A stretch of 9,077 nucleotides of DNA from a bacterium (GCA_030699515.1 JAUYME010000009.1:1-9077); one strand, 5' to 3'. Positions 1 through 6,419 are shown, counted from the stretch's first letter. Program-made: numbers and translations. Notes: a model not told the origin generated them from the letters alone.

Positions 1-539
1 ATAGTTCTTTGATTGCTTGAATTTGCACTAGAATTAATGACGATGGTTTCGGCTGCGTCTAATTGTCCGCTGAACTTATCAAAAGCCACATTAAGCCTTT
101 CTCCCATTTCCGGCGTATCAAGTTCAATGCCGGAGAAAATAGCCTGCTTATCGGTGCTTGTGCCCGGTACGCCGGTATAGCTTGAGCTTGCAAGGAGTGT
201 CTCGTTTACCTGAAACAGTTCAAAACTATCTTTTGTTGTGCTTGAGTTGTTAAAGGATACGCCCCAGCCTACACCGCCTTCTTGATTGACGGATTTTTCC
301 TGAGCGGTTCTAAGCAGCGCAACAATTGACGTGGCAGTATTATCCAACTTTTTTTCAGTGCGAAAGCCAACAAGGTTGCTGACTGCCACTGCGGTCAGCA
401 CTAAGGCGATTGCAGTGCTTATAAGTATTTCAATTAAGGTGAAGCCAGACGCAGATTTACACGCGGATCTTAAACTCGGCCGCAGATTTACACGCGGATC
501 TTTTTTTGTGATTTTAATGTTGTTTATGTTTTTTTTCAT
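1..539 (-). CDS. Type IV pilus GspH/FimT-like pseudopilin, 3' end cut off by window edge
   Basis: Reading from ATG at 539-537 the frame stays open for 179 codons to base 1, so the C-terminus lies outside the window. A class III prepilin motif SGFTLIEILIS sits at residues 31-41: Gly32 is the -1 residue for prepilin peptidase and Glu37 is the Glu+5 of the mature protein. A hydrophobic helix of about 20 residues follows, then KKLDNTATSIVALLRTAQEK and a GGVGWGVSF segment, as in GspH/FimT pseudopilins (family knowledge). Such proteins are minor subunits that prime or cap the pilus. The leader is unusually long (32 aa) because two copies of an intergenic repeat (450-471 and 481-502) are translated in it. 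There is no Shine-Dalgarno motif. The gene starts 57 nt after pilC and is probably cotranscribed with it. The pseudopilin class is confident; the exact subunit is not. Confidence 0.85.
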   Translation of the reverse strand, partial: MKKNINNIKITKKDPRVNLRPSLRSACKSASGFTLIEILISTAIALVLTAVAVSNLVGFRTEKKLDNTATSIVALLRTAQEKSVNQEGGVGWGVSFNNSSTTKDSFELFQVNETLLASSSYTGVPGTSTDKQAIFSGIELDTPEMGERLNVAFDKFSGQLDAAETIVINSSANSSNQRT

Positions 540-594
540 TGATCTGCGTGTAGATCCGTGGAGTATTATTAAGGGATCCGCGTTAGGATCTGCG
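450..594. repeat. Four-copy ~21-bp repeat cluster, two copies in each orientation
   Basis: Copies at 450-471 and 481-502 are identical (CGCAGATTTACACGCGGATC plus TT) with a 31-bp period. Copies at 541-561 (GATCTGCGTGTAGATCCGTG plus G) and 574-594 (GGATCCGCGTTAGGATCTGC plus G) are diverged and inverted. The common core is GATYYGCGTGTARATCYG. The inverted pairs can fold into a hairpin across the T-rich spacer 503-540. On the minus strand, the last two copies fill the gap after the pilC stop, and the first two lie inside the leader coding region of the next gene. Similar GATCCGCG-type repeats are scattered in many CPR genomes (general recollection, not checked). Confidence 0.8.
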
Positions 595-596
595 TT

Positions 597-1805
597 TTAG
601 AGTTGTCCAACAAGCTGATAAATTGGAATAATGATGGCAACGGCAATGGCGCCAATGATAAGGCCAATGATGGGCAGTAGGATGGGCTCAATCAATGAAA
701 CGGCGCGCTTAATTTCACTATCAATTTCGCCTTCATAGAAATCGCCAAGGGTGCCCAAGATGTCGTCAATTTGGCCGGATTTTTCAGAGATAGCGATAAG
801 GTTGGTGACCACCAAGGGAAAACTTTTTTCTTGCCGAAAAGCGTCACCCAGCGAAACTCCTTTGGAAACGCTCTCTTTAGCTCTAAGGATTCCGGCTGCA
901 ATTGCAGGATGGTTAACGGCATCTGCCGTGATATCCAAAGCGTCCATTATAGGCAGGCCCGCTTTAAGCAAGGAAGACAAGGTAGAGGCGAAGCGCTGGA
1001 GGGCAAGCTTATGCACGATACGGTTGACTACGGGGATTTTGGTTCTTATGCGTCTGAAAAATAATGTTCCCGCTCTGGATCTTGAAAAGATGACTGCAAA
1101 AACTATAAGACCGACGAAAGTAATGACTATGGGGATGATGTATGCATTCACAAAAAGCCCGATGCCAAAAACAATTCTTGAAAATGTGGGGGGATCAAAA
1201 CCTCCGCCGCCAAAGACTTCAGCGAGGCGAGGCAGTGCAAAGGTCATCAAAAATATAAGTATTAAGAAGGAAAGCAAAAGCAGGATGCTGGGGTACATTA
1301 GCGCTCCTCTGATTTTTGCTTTTAGGGCCTTTTCTTTTGAAAGGCGAACGTGCAGATCCTCAAAAACTTGCTCAAGTGTTCCTGATGATTCTCCGGATTT
1401 AACCAAGTTTATAAAAACCGGGGAAAAATATTCCGGATATTTTGCAAAGGTTGAATAAAAGGGCTGACCTTTTTCCAGCGAGTCTCTAATTTCTGTCAGG
1501 AGGCCGCGCAGTCCGGGACGTTTGAAGTCTGCAATTAAAATATTAATAGCTTGGAAAAGATCTGTGCCCACCTTAAGCATAATGCTGATATATTTGCTTA
1601 AAAAGATTTTGTCTGTGAGGCTGACCTTGGCCCTGACTCTCTTTTTGCCTCCGCTTAGAGCCGCTTTTCCCTTGAGGGTTGTAACGGAAATGGGAATTAA
1701 ATTCTTTTTAGCCAAAATTTGAAGAAGCTCTGCCGTTCCGGAGGCTTCTTCCACTCCTTCTATGGTTTTGTTGTTGGCGTTGCGTGCTGTGTATTTAAAC
1801 TGCAT
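597..1805 (-). CDS. pilC: Type IV pilus inner-membrane platform protein PilC (GspF family)
   Basis: This 402-aa protein matches the usual PilC/GspF length and architecture: two T2SSF domains (about 66-189 and 270-391) and three hydrophobic segments (167-195, 211-241, 374-396). It opens with MQFKYTARNANNKTIEG, the typical PilC start. The repeated halves carry SGESSG (137-142) and SEKSG (340-344). PilC sits in the inner membrane and couples the PilB motor to pilin insertion into the fibre. A TTG six codons upstream (1823) is in frame, but ATG at 1805-1803 gives the family-typical N-terminus, so I chose it. No Shine-Dalgarno motif precedes it; the leader is A/T-rich. It follows pilB by 150 bp that hold repeats, so it may have its own promoter or be read through from pilB. 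Confidence 0.95.
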   Translation of the reverse strand: MQFKYTARNANNKTIEGVEEASGTAELLQILAKKNLIPISVTTLKGKAALSGGKKRVRAKVSLTDKIFLSKYISIMLKVGTDLFQAINILIADFKRPGLRGLLTEIRDSLEKGQPFYSTFAKYPEYFSPVFINLVKSGESSGTLEQVFEDLHVRLSKEKALKAKIRGALMYPSILLLLSFLILIFLMTFALPRLAEVFGGGGFDPPTFSRIVFGIGLFVNAYIIPIVITFVGLIVFAVIFSRSRAGTLFFRRIRTKIPVVNRIVHKLALQRFASTLSSLLKAGLPIMDALDITADAVNHPAIAAGILRAKESVSKGVSLGDAFRQEKSFPLVVTNLIAISEKSGQIDDILGTLGDFYEGEIDSEIKRAVSLIEPILLPIIGLIIGAIAVAIIIPIYQLVGQL

Positions 1806-1812
1806 ATTTAAG

Positions 1813-1843
1813 ATACTAATCAACGAATTATATACTAATCAAC
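1813..1843. repeat. 12-bp direct repeat upstream of pilC
   Basis: ATACTAATCAAC occurs at 1813-1824 and 1832-1843, a 19-bp period with a 7-bp spacer. On the minus strand it reads GTTGATTAGTAT twice just before the pilC ATG. The spacer holds a TATAAT. Two close, same-face copies could be a regulator-binding site, but they could equally be a small tandem duplication; the sequence does not decide. Confidence 0.6.
1827..1832 (-). promoter_or_regulatory. Possible pilC -10 hexamer (TATAAT)
   Basis: A perfect TATAAT on the minus strand lies 21 nt before the pilC ATG and between two direct repeats. Initiation about 7 nt downstream would leave a leader of roughly 15 nt. No convincing -35 box is seen: the expected position falls in the GC-rich palindrome 1843-1869. 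Weak evidence in A/T-rich DNA. Confidence 0.25.
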
Positions 1844-1869
1844 CTGCCCGCGCGTTGCGCGCAGGCGGG
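1843..1869. repeat. GC-rich palindrome (REP-like hairpin) between pilB and pilC
   Basis: CCTGCCCGCGCG, loop TTG, then CGCGCAGGCGGG pairs at 11 of 12 positions including one G-T; C1849 and A1863 are the mismatch. It is nearly all G/C in A/T-rich surroundings. No T-run follows on either strand, so it is not a standard terminator. It resembles REP-like intergenic palindromes and might protect mRNA ends or be a mobile-repeat remnant. Confidence 0.7.
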
Positions 1870-1955
1870 CGTATGGGCAACGAATGAAGACTTTGTTTTA
1901 TTTGTAGCCATTTGCATCATTAGCATGCATTTGTATATTGGTATCGCATTGGTGT

Positions 1956-3665
1956 TTACTCTCGGATGACTCGCATTAGTTCTTCCAAGCTGGTTTTTCC
2001 TTCACGAGCTTTTTTGAGCCCATCTTCAAACATGGATTTCATTCCGGATTTTCTGGCAAGTTTTCTTAGTTCATTCAAGGTGAATGTTTTATCAACAATA
2101 TATTCGCGAATTTCTTCGTTGGCTTCAAGGATTTCAAAAATACCCATTCGGCCCTTATAGCCGCTGTTATTGCAGGCTTCACAGCCTTTTGCCCGGAAGA
2201 AAATCTCGGGGATATTAATTTCGTCTTCTACGCCAAGAGCTTTGACCTGATCTTTAATTTCTTTCCTGCTTTCTTCGCTGATTTTGTATGAATACATGCA
2301 GGTTGCGCAAAGACGGCGCACAAGACGCTGGGCCATTATGGCATTAATCACCGCGCTGATAAGGAAGGGCGGTATGTCCATGTCGGAAAGGCGAGGGATG
2401 GCGGTAGGAGCATCGTTGGTGTGCAAAGAACTAAGCACCAAGTGTCCGGTTAGAGCGGCGTGCACCGATATCTCTGCAGTTTCATTGTCTCTAATCTCAC
2501 CAACCATGATAATATTTGGGTCTTGGCGCAAAATAGAGCGCAGTGCGGTGGCAAAGGTTACTCCCGCCGTCGGATTTAGCTGAGTTTGATTAATATATTG
2601 CATGTTGTATTCAATCGGATCTTCTACGGTCACTATATTAACTTCCGGCCGGTTAACCATATTCAGGATGGCGTAAAGGGTGGTGGACTTACCGGATCCG
2701 GTTGGTCCGGTAATGAGCACAATACCAAAACTTTTTGTTACGTTGCGCTCCAGAACTTCAACTGTTTCCGAATACATTCCCAAATCTTCAAAGTTTAAGA
2801 TGTGTCCTGCGCTGCCAAGAATACGCAGCTCAACTTTTTCGCCGTAAAGAGTGGGCAGAATTGAAAGACGAAGATCCACGTTTTCATCTCCGATTTTATA
2901 GCGGATACGCCCATCTTGCGGTTTTTGGTGCTCGTCCAGCTTGGCTCTTCCAAGAATTTTAAATCTGGCAACAATTGCGGGGTGAATTTCTTTCTGCATT
3001 CTGATTATTTCTTTGAGGACGCCGTCAATTCTGAAACGCACAAGAATTTCTTTCTCTAAAGCTTCAATATGAATATCGGATGCGCCCAAAGCGAAAGCGT
3101 AGGAGACCAGATTGTCCGTAATGGCTATGATGGGAATTTCTTCTGCGGCCTCTTCTTCGTCTTTGGCGCCAAGCTTAAGCGAAGCCTGGATGTTTTTTTC
3201 AATAATTTTTTTAAAGCTTTCTACCTGCTGTTTGCCGTAGAGAGCCAAGACCGGTCCGAAGCTCTTTTTGGGTGCAAGGTAAGGATTGATACGGGCATTA
3301 AACTTCCTTTCCAGGAATTGAATGGTGGCCAAATCGCTGGGATCTTCCATGGCCAAATCAATACTGCCATCTTTTTGTTTTCTAAATGGAATTATGTAAC
3401 GCTGCTGAGCAAAGCGCTCATCAATCAACTGCATCACTTTTTTGTCTATGGTGGCCGGGTCTAGTTCCACAAGGGGAACACCGTAGTATTTTGCCGATAA
3501 AGTATTGTAATACTCCTCGCTCATAATTCCGTCGGTAATGATGAGGCGGGCAAGGCTGGCAGTTTCGTTGCCTGCTTTTTTCAGAAAAGAATCAAACTTT
3601 TCCGGGCTTAGCAGGCCGTCTTTTACCAGGATTGATTTCAGTTCTTCTTTGGGGATCTGTAACAT
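1956..3665 (-). CDS. pilB: Type IV pilus assembly ATPase PilB (GspE family)
   Basis: This 569-aa cytoplasmic hexameric ATPase drives pilus extension. Numbered from ATG at 3665: an N-terminal MshEN/GspE-N domain (about 1-140), then the N2 and catalytic domains with Walker A GPTGSGKST (320-328), the Asp box VTVEDPIE, a Walker B region RQDPNIIMVGEIRD (380-393, catalytic Glu390), the His box TGHLVLSSLHTND (406-418), and a tetracysteine zinc site C453/C456/C495/C498. The zinc site and GEIRD favour an extension ATPase of the PilB/GspE type over PilT. All key residues are present. An in-frame TTG (3674) lies three codons upstream, but ATG is preferred. The start is preceded by GCTCTTGTTTATT, with no Shine-Dalgarno motif. 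It lies 65 bp after the membrane protein gene in the same orientation. Confidence 0.97.
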   Translation of the reverse strand: MLQIPKEELKSILVKDGLLSPEKFDSFLKKAGNETASLARLIITDGIMSEEYYNTLSAKYYGVPLVELDPATIDKKVMQLIDERFAQQRYIIPFRKQKDGSIDLAMEDPSDLATIQFLERKFNARINPYLAPKKSFGPVLALYGKQQVESFKKIIEKNIQASLKLGAKDEEEAAEEIPIIAITDNLVSYAFALGASDIHIEALEKEILVRFRIDGVLKEIIRMQKEIHPAIVARFKILGRAKLDEHQKPQDGRIRYKIGDENVDLRLSILPTLYGEKVELRILGSAGHILNFEDLGMYSETVEVLERNVTKSFGIVLITGPTGSGKSTTLYAILNMVNRPEVNIVTVEDPIEYNMQYINQTQLNPTAGVTFATALRSILRQDPNIIMVGEIRDNETAEISVHAALTGHLVLSSLHTNDAPTAIPRLSDMDIPPFLISAVINAIMAQRLVRRLCATCMYSYKISEESRKEIKDQVKALGVEDEINIPEIFFRAKGCEACNNSGYKGRMGIFEILEANEEIREYIVDKTFTLNELRKLARKSGMKSMFEDGLKKAREGKTSLEELMRVIRE

Positions 3666-3730
3666 AATAAACAAGAGCGCAAAAGGCAGCGCTTTGATTA
3701 AATTTTAGCACGGCTTTAAGCCCCCGGAGA

Positions 3731-4303
3731 TTATAAATAAAGCTTAACTTGGCTCAGTGCCTCTATGTTATTTAGCAGGGGAGATAGAGCAAGAATTAGG
3801 ATAGCAATTGGCATCCAGAGATAATAAAGTGAAATGCGTTTGCCCTTTGCTGCAAAGCTGAAGATAAGATAAATCAGAATAGAAAAGAGCAGATAAATTA
3901 TCCAAAAAGGATGCCCGACCAGGACAAGGGCGGCGCAAATTAGATATGGCTCTTCTTTTTCAAAAATTAGACCCCTTCTTTCTTTTTTGATGCTTTGCAT
4001 TAGTAAAAGAAAAATTAGAGCAATGAGCAGGGCGATAAAGTAGCTAATCCAGAAGCGCCTGCCAATGGTAAAAAAATAGTAACTAATTGGGCTATGAGGA
4101 GGTAGAAAGTATCTTATTGGAGGAGGAGAATTGAGCCAGATACCATAAAGAATATAAGAGTAGCCCAGCAGTGTTATTGCCGGTGCAAGGATTGCGGTTG
4201 TGAGAATGAGCTTTATTTTTTTTAACAAAAAGGAGCGCAATTTTAATTGCGCTCCCCAGATAACCAGCAAGATAAGGATGTTGGTGAAAAGAGTAATCTG
4301 CAT
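3731..4303 (-). CDS. Hydrophobic membrane protein coupled to pilin gene; function unknown
   Basis: The 190-aa product is mostly hydrophobic, with about six likely membrane segments (around 4-19, 32-57, 84-103, 119-131, 133-151, 160-177) and basic loops (KKIK, KKERR, KGKR). Its ATG shares one base with the TAA of the preceding pilin gene (TAATG at 4305-4301), so translation is probably coupled by re-initiation. No Shine-Dalgarno motif is present. The stretch FEKEEPYLICAALVLVG (114-130) and the helices after it weakly recall the C-terminal half of A24 prepilin peptidases, but the GxGD-type catalytic aspartates are missing, so I do not call it PilD. Its position points to a role in pilin handling or pilus assembly; that is inference from neighbours only. 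Confidence 0.8.
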   Translation of the reverse strand: MQITLFTNILILLVIWGAQLKLRSFLLKKIKLILTTAILAPAITLLGYSYILYGIWLNSPPPIRYFLPPHSPISYYFFTIGRRFWISYFIALLIALIFLLLMQSIKKERRGLIFEKEEPYLICAALVLVGHPFWIIYLLFSILIYLIFSFAAKGKRISLYYLWMPIAILILALSPLLNNIEALSQVKLYL

Positions 4304-4887
4304 TACAAATTTAAGCCCGGATCCGATCCAACTTCATAAACATCGTCATTGTTGCCGCCATCGGTGCTTTCAACGTCATCATCGCCTCCGTTTGTATATT
4401 TAGTGCTTTCCATAATGGCATTAAGCTCAAAGGTCAGCTCTGTTTGGTCACAGCTGTATCCGTAGTAAAACGAGCTGCTGTTGATTGGATCGGTTGGAAG
4501 GGTGGCAAGCGGTGATCCGCCCGAGGTTGAAGATAGATCTACTGCAATCCAGCCGCTGCCATCAACAGCGCTTTCTCCGGAATGTGCTGCGTTTGCCGTG
4601 CTGGCGGTAAAGGTGCTGGCGGCACCATCTAGGCTTGTTGCAAAGTGTGTTCCGCAAGTAAAGGTTCCGCCACTGTCATCACCAAGGTCGGGACTTGTAG
4701 CTGTTGATAGATATAGGCTAAGAGCACTTCTGGCTGTGCTAAGATCGGTAATTCTTTGACTGTCTCTTGCCTGCGCAAAGAGCTGTGCCGGATTAAGCAC
4801 AAGAATTGTAATTGTGGCAAGTATCGCAAGGATGCCAATAACAATAAGCAGCTCAATCAGAGTAAATCCCTTTCCTTTTATTTGCAT
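4303..4887 (-). CDS. Type IV major pilin-like protein, second of tandem pair
   Basis: This 194-aa prepilin has a short leader MQIKGKG followed by FTLIELLIVIGILAILATIT: cleavage after Gly7 and Glu12 as Glu+5. After the N-terminal helix comes LNPAQLFAQARDSQRITDL, typical of CPR pilins (family recollection), then a globular domain with two cysteines (C78, C146) that could form the disulfide loop of T4 pilins. The C-terminal tail is acidic, GGDDDVESTDGGNNDDVYE, possibly a calcium-binding loop (inference). It is a clear paralogue of the pilin just upstream: near-identical in the first 60 residues and the tail, diverged in the middle. The gene starts 9 nt after its neighbour's stop, with leader CTAGTTAAA and no Shine-Dalgarno motif. 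Its stop overlaps the next ATG by one base. Confidence 0.93.
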   Translation of the reverse strand: MQIKGKGFTLIELLIVIGILAILATITILVLNPAQLFAQARDSQRITDLSTARSALSLYLSTATSPDLGDDSGGTFTCGTHFATSLDGAASTFTASTANAAHSGESAVDGSGWIAVDLSSTSGGSPLATLPTDPINSSSFYYGYSCDQTELTFELNAIMESTKYTNGGDDDVESTDGGNNDDVYEVGSDPGLNL

Positions 4888-4896
4888 TTTAACTAG

Positions 4897-5469
4897 TTAC
4901 AGGGCTAGGCCGGGGGCGGAGCCAATTTCGTAGATATTGTCGTTGTCTCCTCCATCGGTACTTTCAACGTCGTCATCACCGCCACTAGCGTATCTGGTGC
5001 TTTCCATAATAGCGTTTAGCTCAAAAGTTTTTGCCGTGTCGTTACACTGATACTGGTAGTTAAGAGCAGTGGTGTTGCTTGGATCGTGTGGCAATGCGGC
5101 AAGAGGAGAGCCGCCTGTAACATCGCTGAAGGTAATCGGAATCCATCCGGCGCCGTCCACTTCTTGGCCGTGGCTGGCGTCTAGGGTAGGTGTGCCCGTA
5201 AAGCCTTCAGTTGAGCCTGTGATAGTTGACCAGTAGTTCGTTCCGCAGGCGCCTCCTCCTTCGTCCATGTCAGGGCTTGAAACTGTGGCTAAATAAAGGC
5301 TGATCGCACTTCTAACCGCGCCAAGATCAGTAATTCTTTGACTGTCTCGGCCTTGGGCGAACAACTGTGCCGGATTAAGCACAAGAATGGTGATTGTGGC
5401 TAGAACCGCCAATATACCGATAACGATAAGCAGTTCAATCAGCGTAAATCCTTTTCCTTTCATTTGCAT
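4897..5469 (-). CDS. Type IV major pilin-like protein, first of tandem pair
   Basis: This 190-aa prepilin has leader MQMKGKG and mature N-terminus FTLIELLIVIGILAVLATIT: cleavage after Gly7, with Glu12 as Glu+5. The rest parallels its neighbour: LNPAQLFAQGRDSQRITDL, two cysteines (C75, C142), SGGDDDVESTDGGDNDN and a PGLAL terminus. The pair arose by tandem duplication and diverged in the exposed region between residues 65 and 125. Met1 and Met3 are both possible starts; either leaves a short basic leader. Upstream is an A/T-rich 106-bp gap with a TATAAT (5532-5537) and a small hairpin. The leader AACAAAAATAAAT has no Shine-Dalgarno motif. Role: structural subunit of the pilus that PilB and PilC assemble. 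Confidence 0.93.
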   Translation of the reverse strand: MQMKGKGFTLIELLIVIGILAVLATITILVLNPAQLFAQGRDSQRITDLGAVRSAISLYLATVSSPDMDEGGGACGTNYWSTITGSTEGFTGTPTLDASHGQEVDGAGWIPITFSDVTGGSPLAALPHDPSNTTALNYQYQCNDTAKTFELNAIMESTRYASGGDDDVESTDGGDNDNIYEIGSAPGLAL

Positions 5470-5499
5470 ATTTATTTTTGTTAATTTTTAAAATAACCT

Positions 5500-5515
5500 A
5501 GCCAATTTTTTGGCT
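5500..5515. other. Small A/T-loop hairpin in pilin leader
   Basis: On the minus strand AGCCAA, loop AAAA, TTGGCT forms a perfect 6-bp hairpin between the candidate -10 and the pilin start. It could be an mRNA 5' hairpin. As a terminator for the response regulator it is weak, because the U-tract is interrupted (AGGTTATTTT). Confidence 0.35.
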
Positions 5516-5531
5516 TTTGGAATTTGTAATA

Positions 5532-5537
5532 ATTATA
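5532..5537 (-). promoter_or_regulatory. Possible pilin operon -10 hexamer (TATAAT)
   Basis: A perfect TATAAT lies 63 bp upstream of the first pilin ATG, in the gap after the response regulator. No good TTGACA-like -35 box stands 16-18 bp upstream. It is plausible because the pilin block needs strong transcription, but the surroundings are A/T-rich. Confidence 0.3.
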
Positions 5538-5575
5538 GCTTGATTTTAGGGTTTTACTTATTAACAGAGAAGAAA

Positions 5576-6007
5576 TTACTCCGGCTGATATTTATCGGGC
5601 CCGAGTTCAAAAAATTTGTTCACGCGCGCAACCAAATCATCAATCATGATTTGCGCTTTGATAAAATAGTCTATCGCGCCAAGTTCTTGCGCGCGCCTAA
5701 CATCTTCTTCTTGTCCGAGATTAGAGATAATCATTACCGGTGGGGTAGTGATGGTTGGATCGCGTTTTAGTTCTTCCAAGATTTCAAAACCAAGCTTGTT
5801 GGGAAGGATGATGTCTAAAAGAATAAGGTTGTGAGCGCCTTGTTTGAGGGTATCGTGAGCTTTCAGGCCATCGCTAACTAAGGTAACTTTGTATTTTTCT
5901 CTTTCCAAGCGATTTTTGATTAGCGAGGAAAGAAATTCATCGTCTTCCACCAGGAGGATTTTCCTGTCTGTTAGTGGCTGTGCTGCTGTTGGGTTTGCTG
6001 TTTCCAT
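5576..6007 (-). CDS. Single-domain response regulator (CheY/PilH-like receiver)
   Basis: The 143-aa protein is almost entirely a receiver domain (about 16-135) with no output domain. The acidic pocket is E21/D22/D23 in ILLVEDDE, the phosphoacceptor Asp65 in LILLDIILP, the switch Ser95 in MIISN and the conserved Lys117 in YFIKA. All active-site residues are intact, so phosphorylation by a histidine kinase encoded elsewhere is expected. Stand-alone receivers next to pilus genes commonly act like PilG/PilH or CheY by protein contact; that role is inferred from context. The ATG at 6007 follows TTAAAATCAAACAC with no Shine-Dalgarno motif. The gene is downstream of the 16S terminator and is probably transcribed separately from the rRNA. 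Confidence 0.92.
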   Translation of the reverse strand: METANPTAAQPLTDRKILLVEDDEFLSSLIKNRLEREKYKVTLVSDGLKAHDTLKQGAHNLILLDIILPNKLGFEILEELKRDPTITTPPVMIISNLGQEEDVRRAQELGAIDYFIKAQIMIDDLVARVNKFFELGPDKYQPE

Positions 6008-6066
6008 GTGTTTGATTTTAACATAAAGAGAGGAGGTAGGGTGCAGAATGCAGGGTGTAGGTAAAT

Positions 6067-6093
6067 AAAAGAGGCGCTAGCGCGCCTCTTTTT
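6067..6093 (-). terminator. Intrinsic terminator of the 16S transcript (bidirectional form)
   Basis: GAGGCGC (6071-6077), loop TAGC, GCGCCTC (6082-6088) is a perfect 7-bp GC stem extended by A-tract/T-tract pairs. On the minus strand it ends in TTTTATTT, as expected for termination after 16S. The plus strand also shows a T-run. It separates the rRNA from the response regulator gene. Confidence 0.85.
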
Positions 6094-6126
6094 GTTTTCA
6101 ACACTTATTTTTTGTTTTCAACACTT
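6090..6126. repeat. 17-bp direct repeat in 16S trailer
   Basis: TTTTGTTTTCAACACTT occurs at 6090-6106 and 6110-6126 with a 20-bp period, between the terminator and the processing stem. It was probably made by local duplication; no function is evident. Confidence 0.7.
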
Positions 6127-6142
6127 TCTAGTTGTCCCAATA
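6123..6142 (-). other. Pre-16S processing stem, 3' (trailer) strand
   Basis: In the transcript this 20-nt segment pairs with 8781-8800 upstream of 16S, giving 19 of 20 pairs (one G-U, one U-U mismatch). The core is GTTGTCCCAATA with TATTGGGACAAC. A leader-trailer helix bracketing 16S is the usual substrate for RNase III-type processing. It fixes the outer limit of the precursor. Confidence 0.8.
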
Positions 6143-6209
6143 ATCGTGACTTTTTTGAAGGCTCCACGATCAAAACCTTTTTGTCATCTAAAAGATGAAT
6201 CGACACTTC

Positions 6210-6233
6210 CTTATTTATCAAACGATAAATAAG
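6210..6233 (-). other. Perfect 10-bp hairpin directly after the 16S 3' end
   Basis: CTTATTTATC, loop GTTT, GATAAATAAG in transcript sense. It begins about 4 nt after the predicted 3' end and may guide 3' maturation. It is A/T-rich and lacks a terminator-like U-run. Confidence 0.6.
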
Positions 6234-6236
6234 AAA

Positions 6237-6250
6237 AGTTTAATTGTTCC
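6237..6250 (-). other. 16S 3' tail without anti-Shine-Dalgarno sequence
   Basis: After helix 45 (CACGCGUAGC, loop GGAA, GCUGUGCGUG) the RNA reads GGAACAAUUAAACU where bacteria have GGAUCACCUCCUUA. The CCUCC core is absent. Helix 45 is fully paired and its dimethyl-adenosine loop is intact, so the gene is not simply truncated. The exact mature 3' end is estimated by alignment to E. coli 1542. Confidence 0.8.
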
Positions 6251-6419
6251 ACGCACAGCTTCCGCTACGCGTGCCTTGTTACGACTTATGCCATGTCACT
6301 GAGCTTACCTTCGTACCACCGAGGTGATCCTTCGGGTACTCCCAGCTCCCTTGCATTGACGGGCGGATTGCGATAATGGATAAATTTCGCTTTCCCACGT
6401 AGCAAGCGGATTTCCCGCA

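Noticed and set aside
450..502. CRISPR array
   Set aside because: Two repeat copies in tandem with a spacer under 10 bp, inverted diverged copies nearby and no cas genes do not fit a CRISPR.
331..600. Plus-strand ORF of 89 codons
   Set aside because: It lies opposite the pseudopilin and repeat cluster; its hydrophobic stretch comes from the T-rich spacer and the reverse of the pilin helix.
751..1458. Plus-strand ORF of 235 codons
   Set aside because: It is antisense to pilC, whose protein is conserved end to end; the reading has no recognisable domain.
3690..3730. Terminator after the membrane protein gene (GGCTTAAAGCC on the minus strand)
   Set aside because: Only a 4-bp stem and no U-run; too weak to call.
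6029..6037. ACCTCCTCT on the minus strand as a displaced anti-SD
   Set aside because: It lies beyond both the processing stem and the 16S terminator, about 200 nt from helix 45, in the leader of the response regulator gene. It would matter only if 3' processing joined distant parts, for which there is no sign.
6028..6066. Plus-strand GAGGAGGT followed by ATG and a six-codon ORF
   Set aside because: The ORF ends at once (TAA), no gene follows, and the GTGCAG/GTGTAG words look like a small intergenic repeat.
6321..6330. GGATCACCTC on the minus strand, like the canonical 16S tail
   Set aside because: It lies about 70 nt before helix 45 and forms the apex of helix 44 (ATCAC, loop CTCG, GTGGT). 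It is paired and internal, so it is not an anti-SD.
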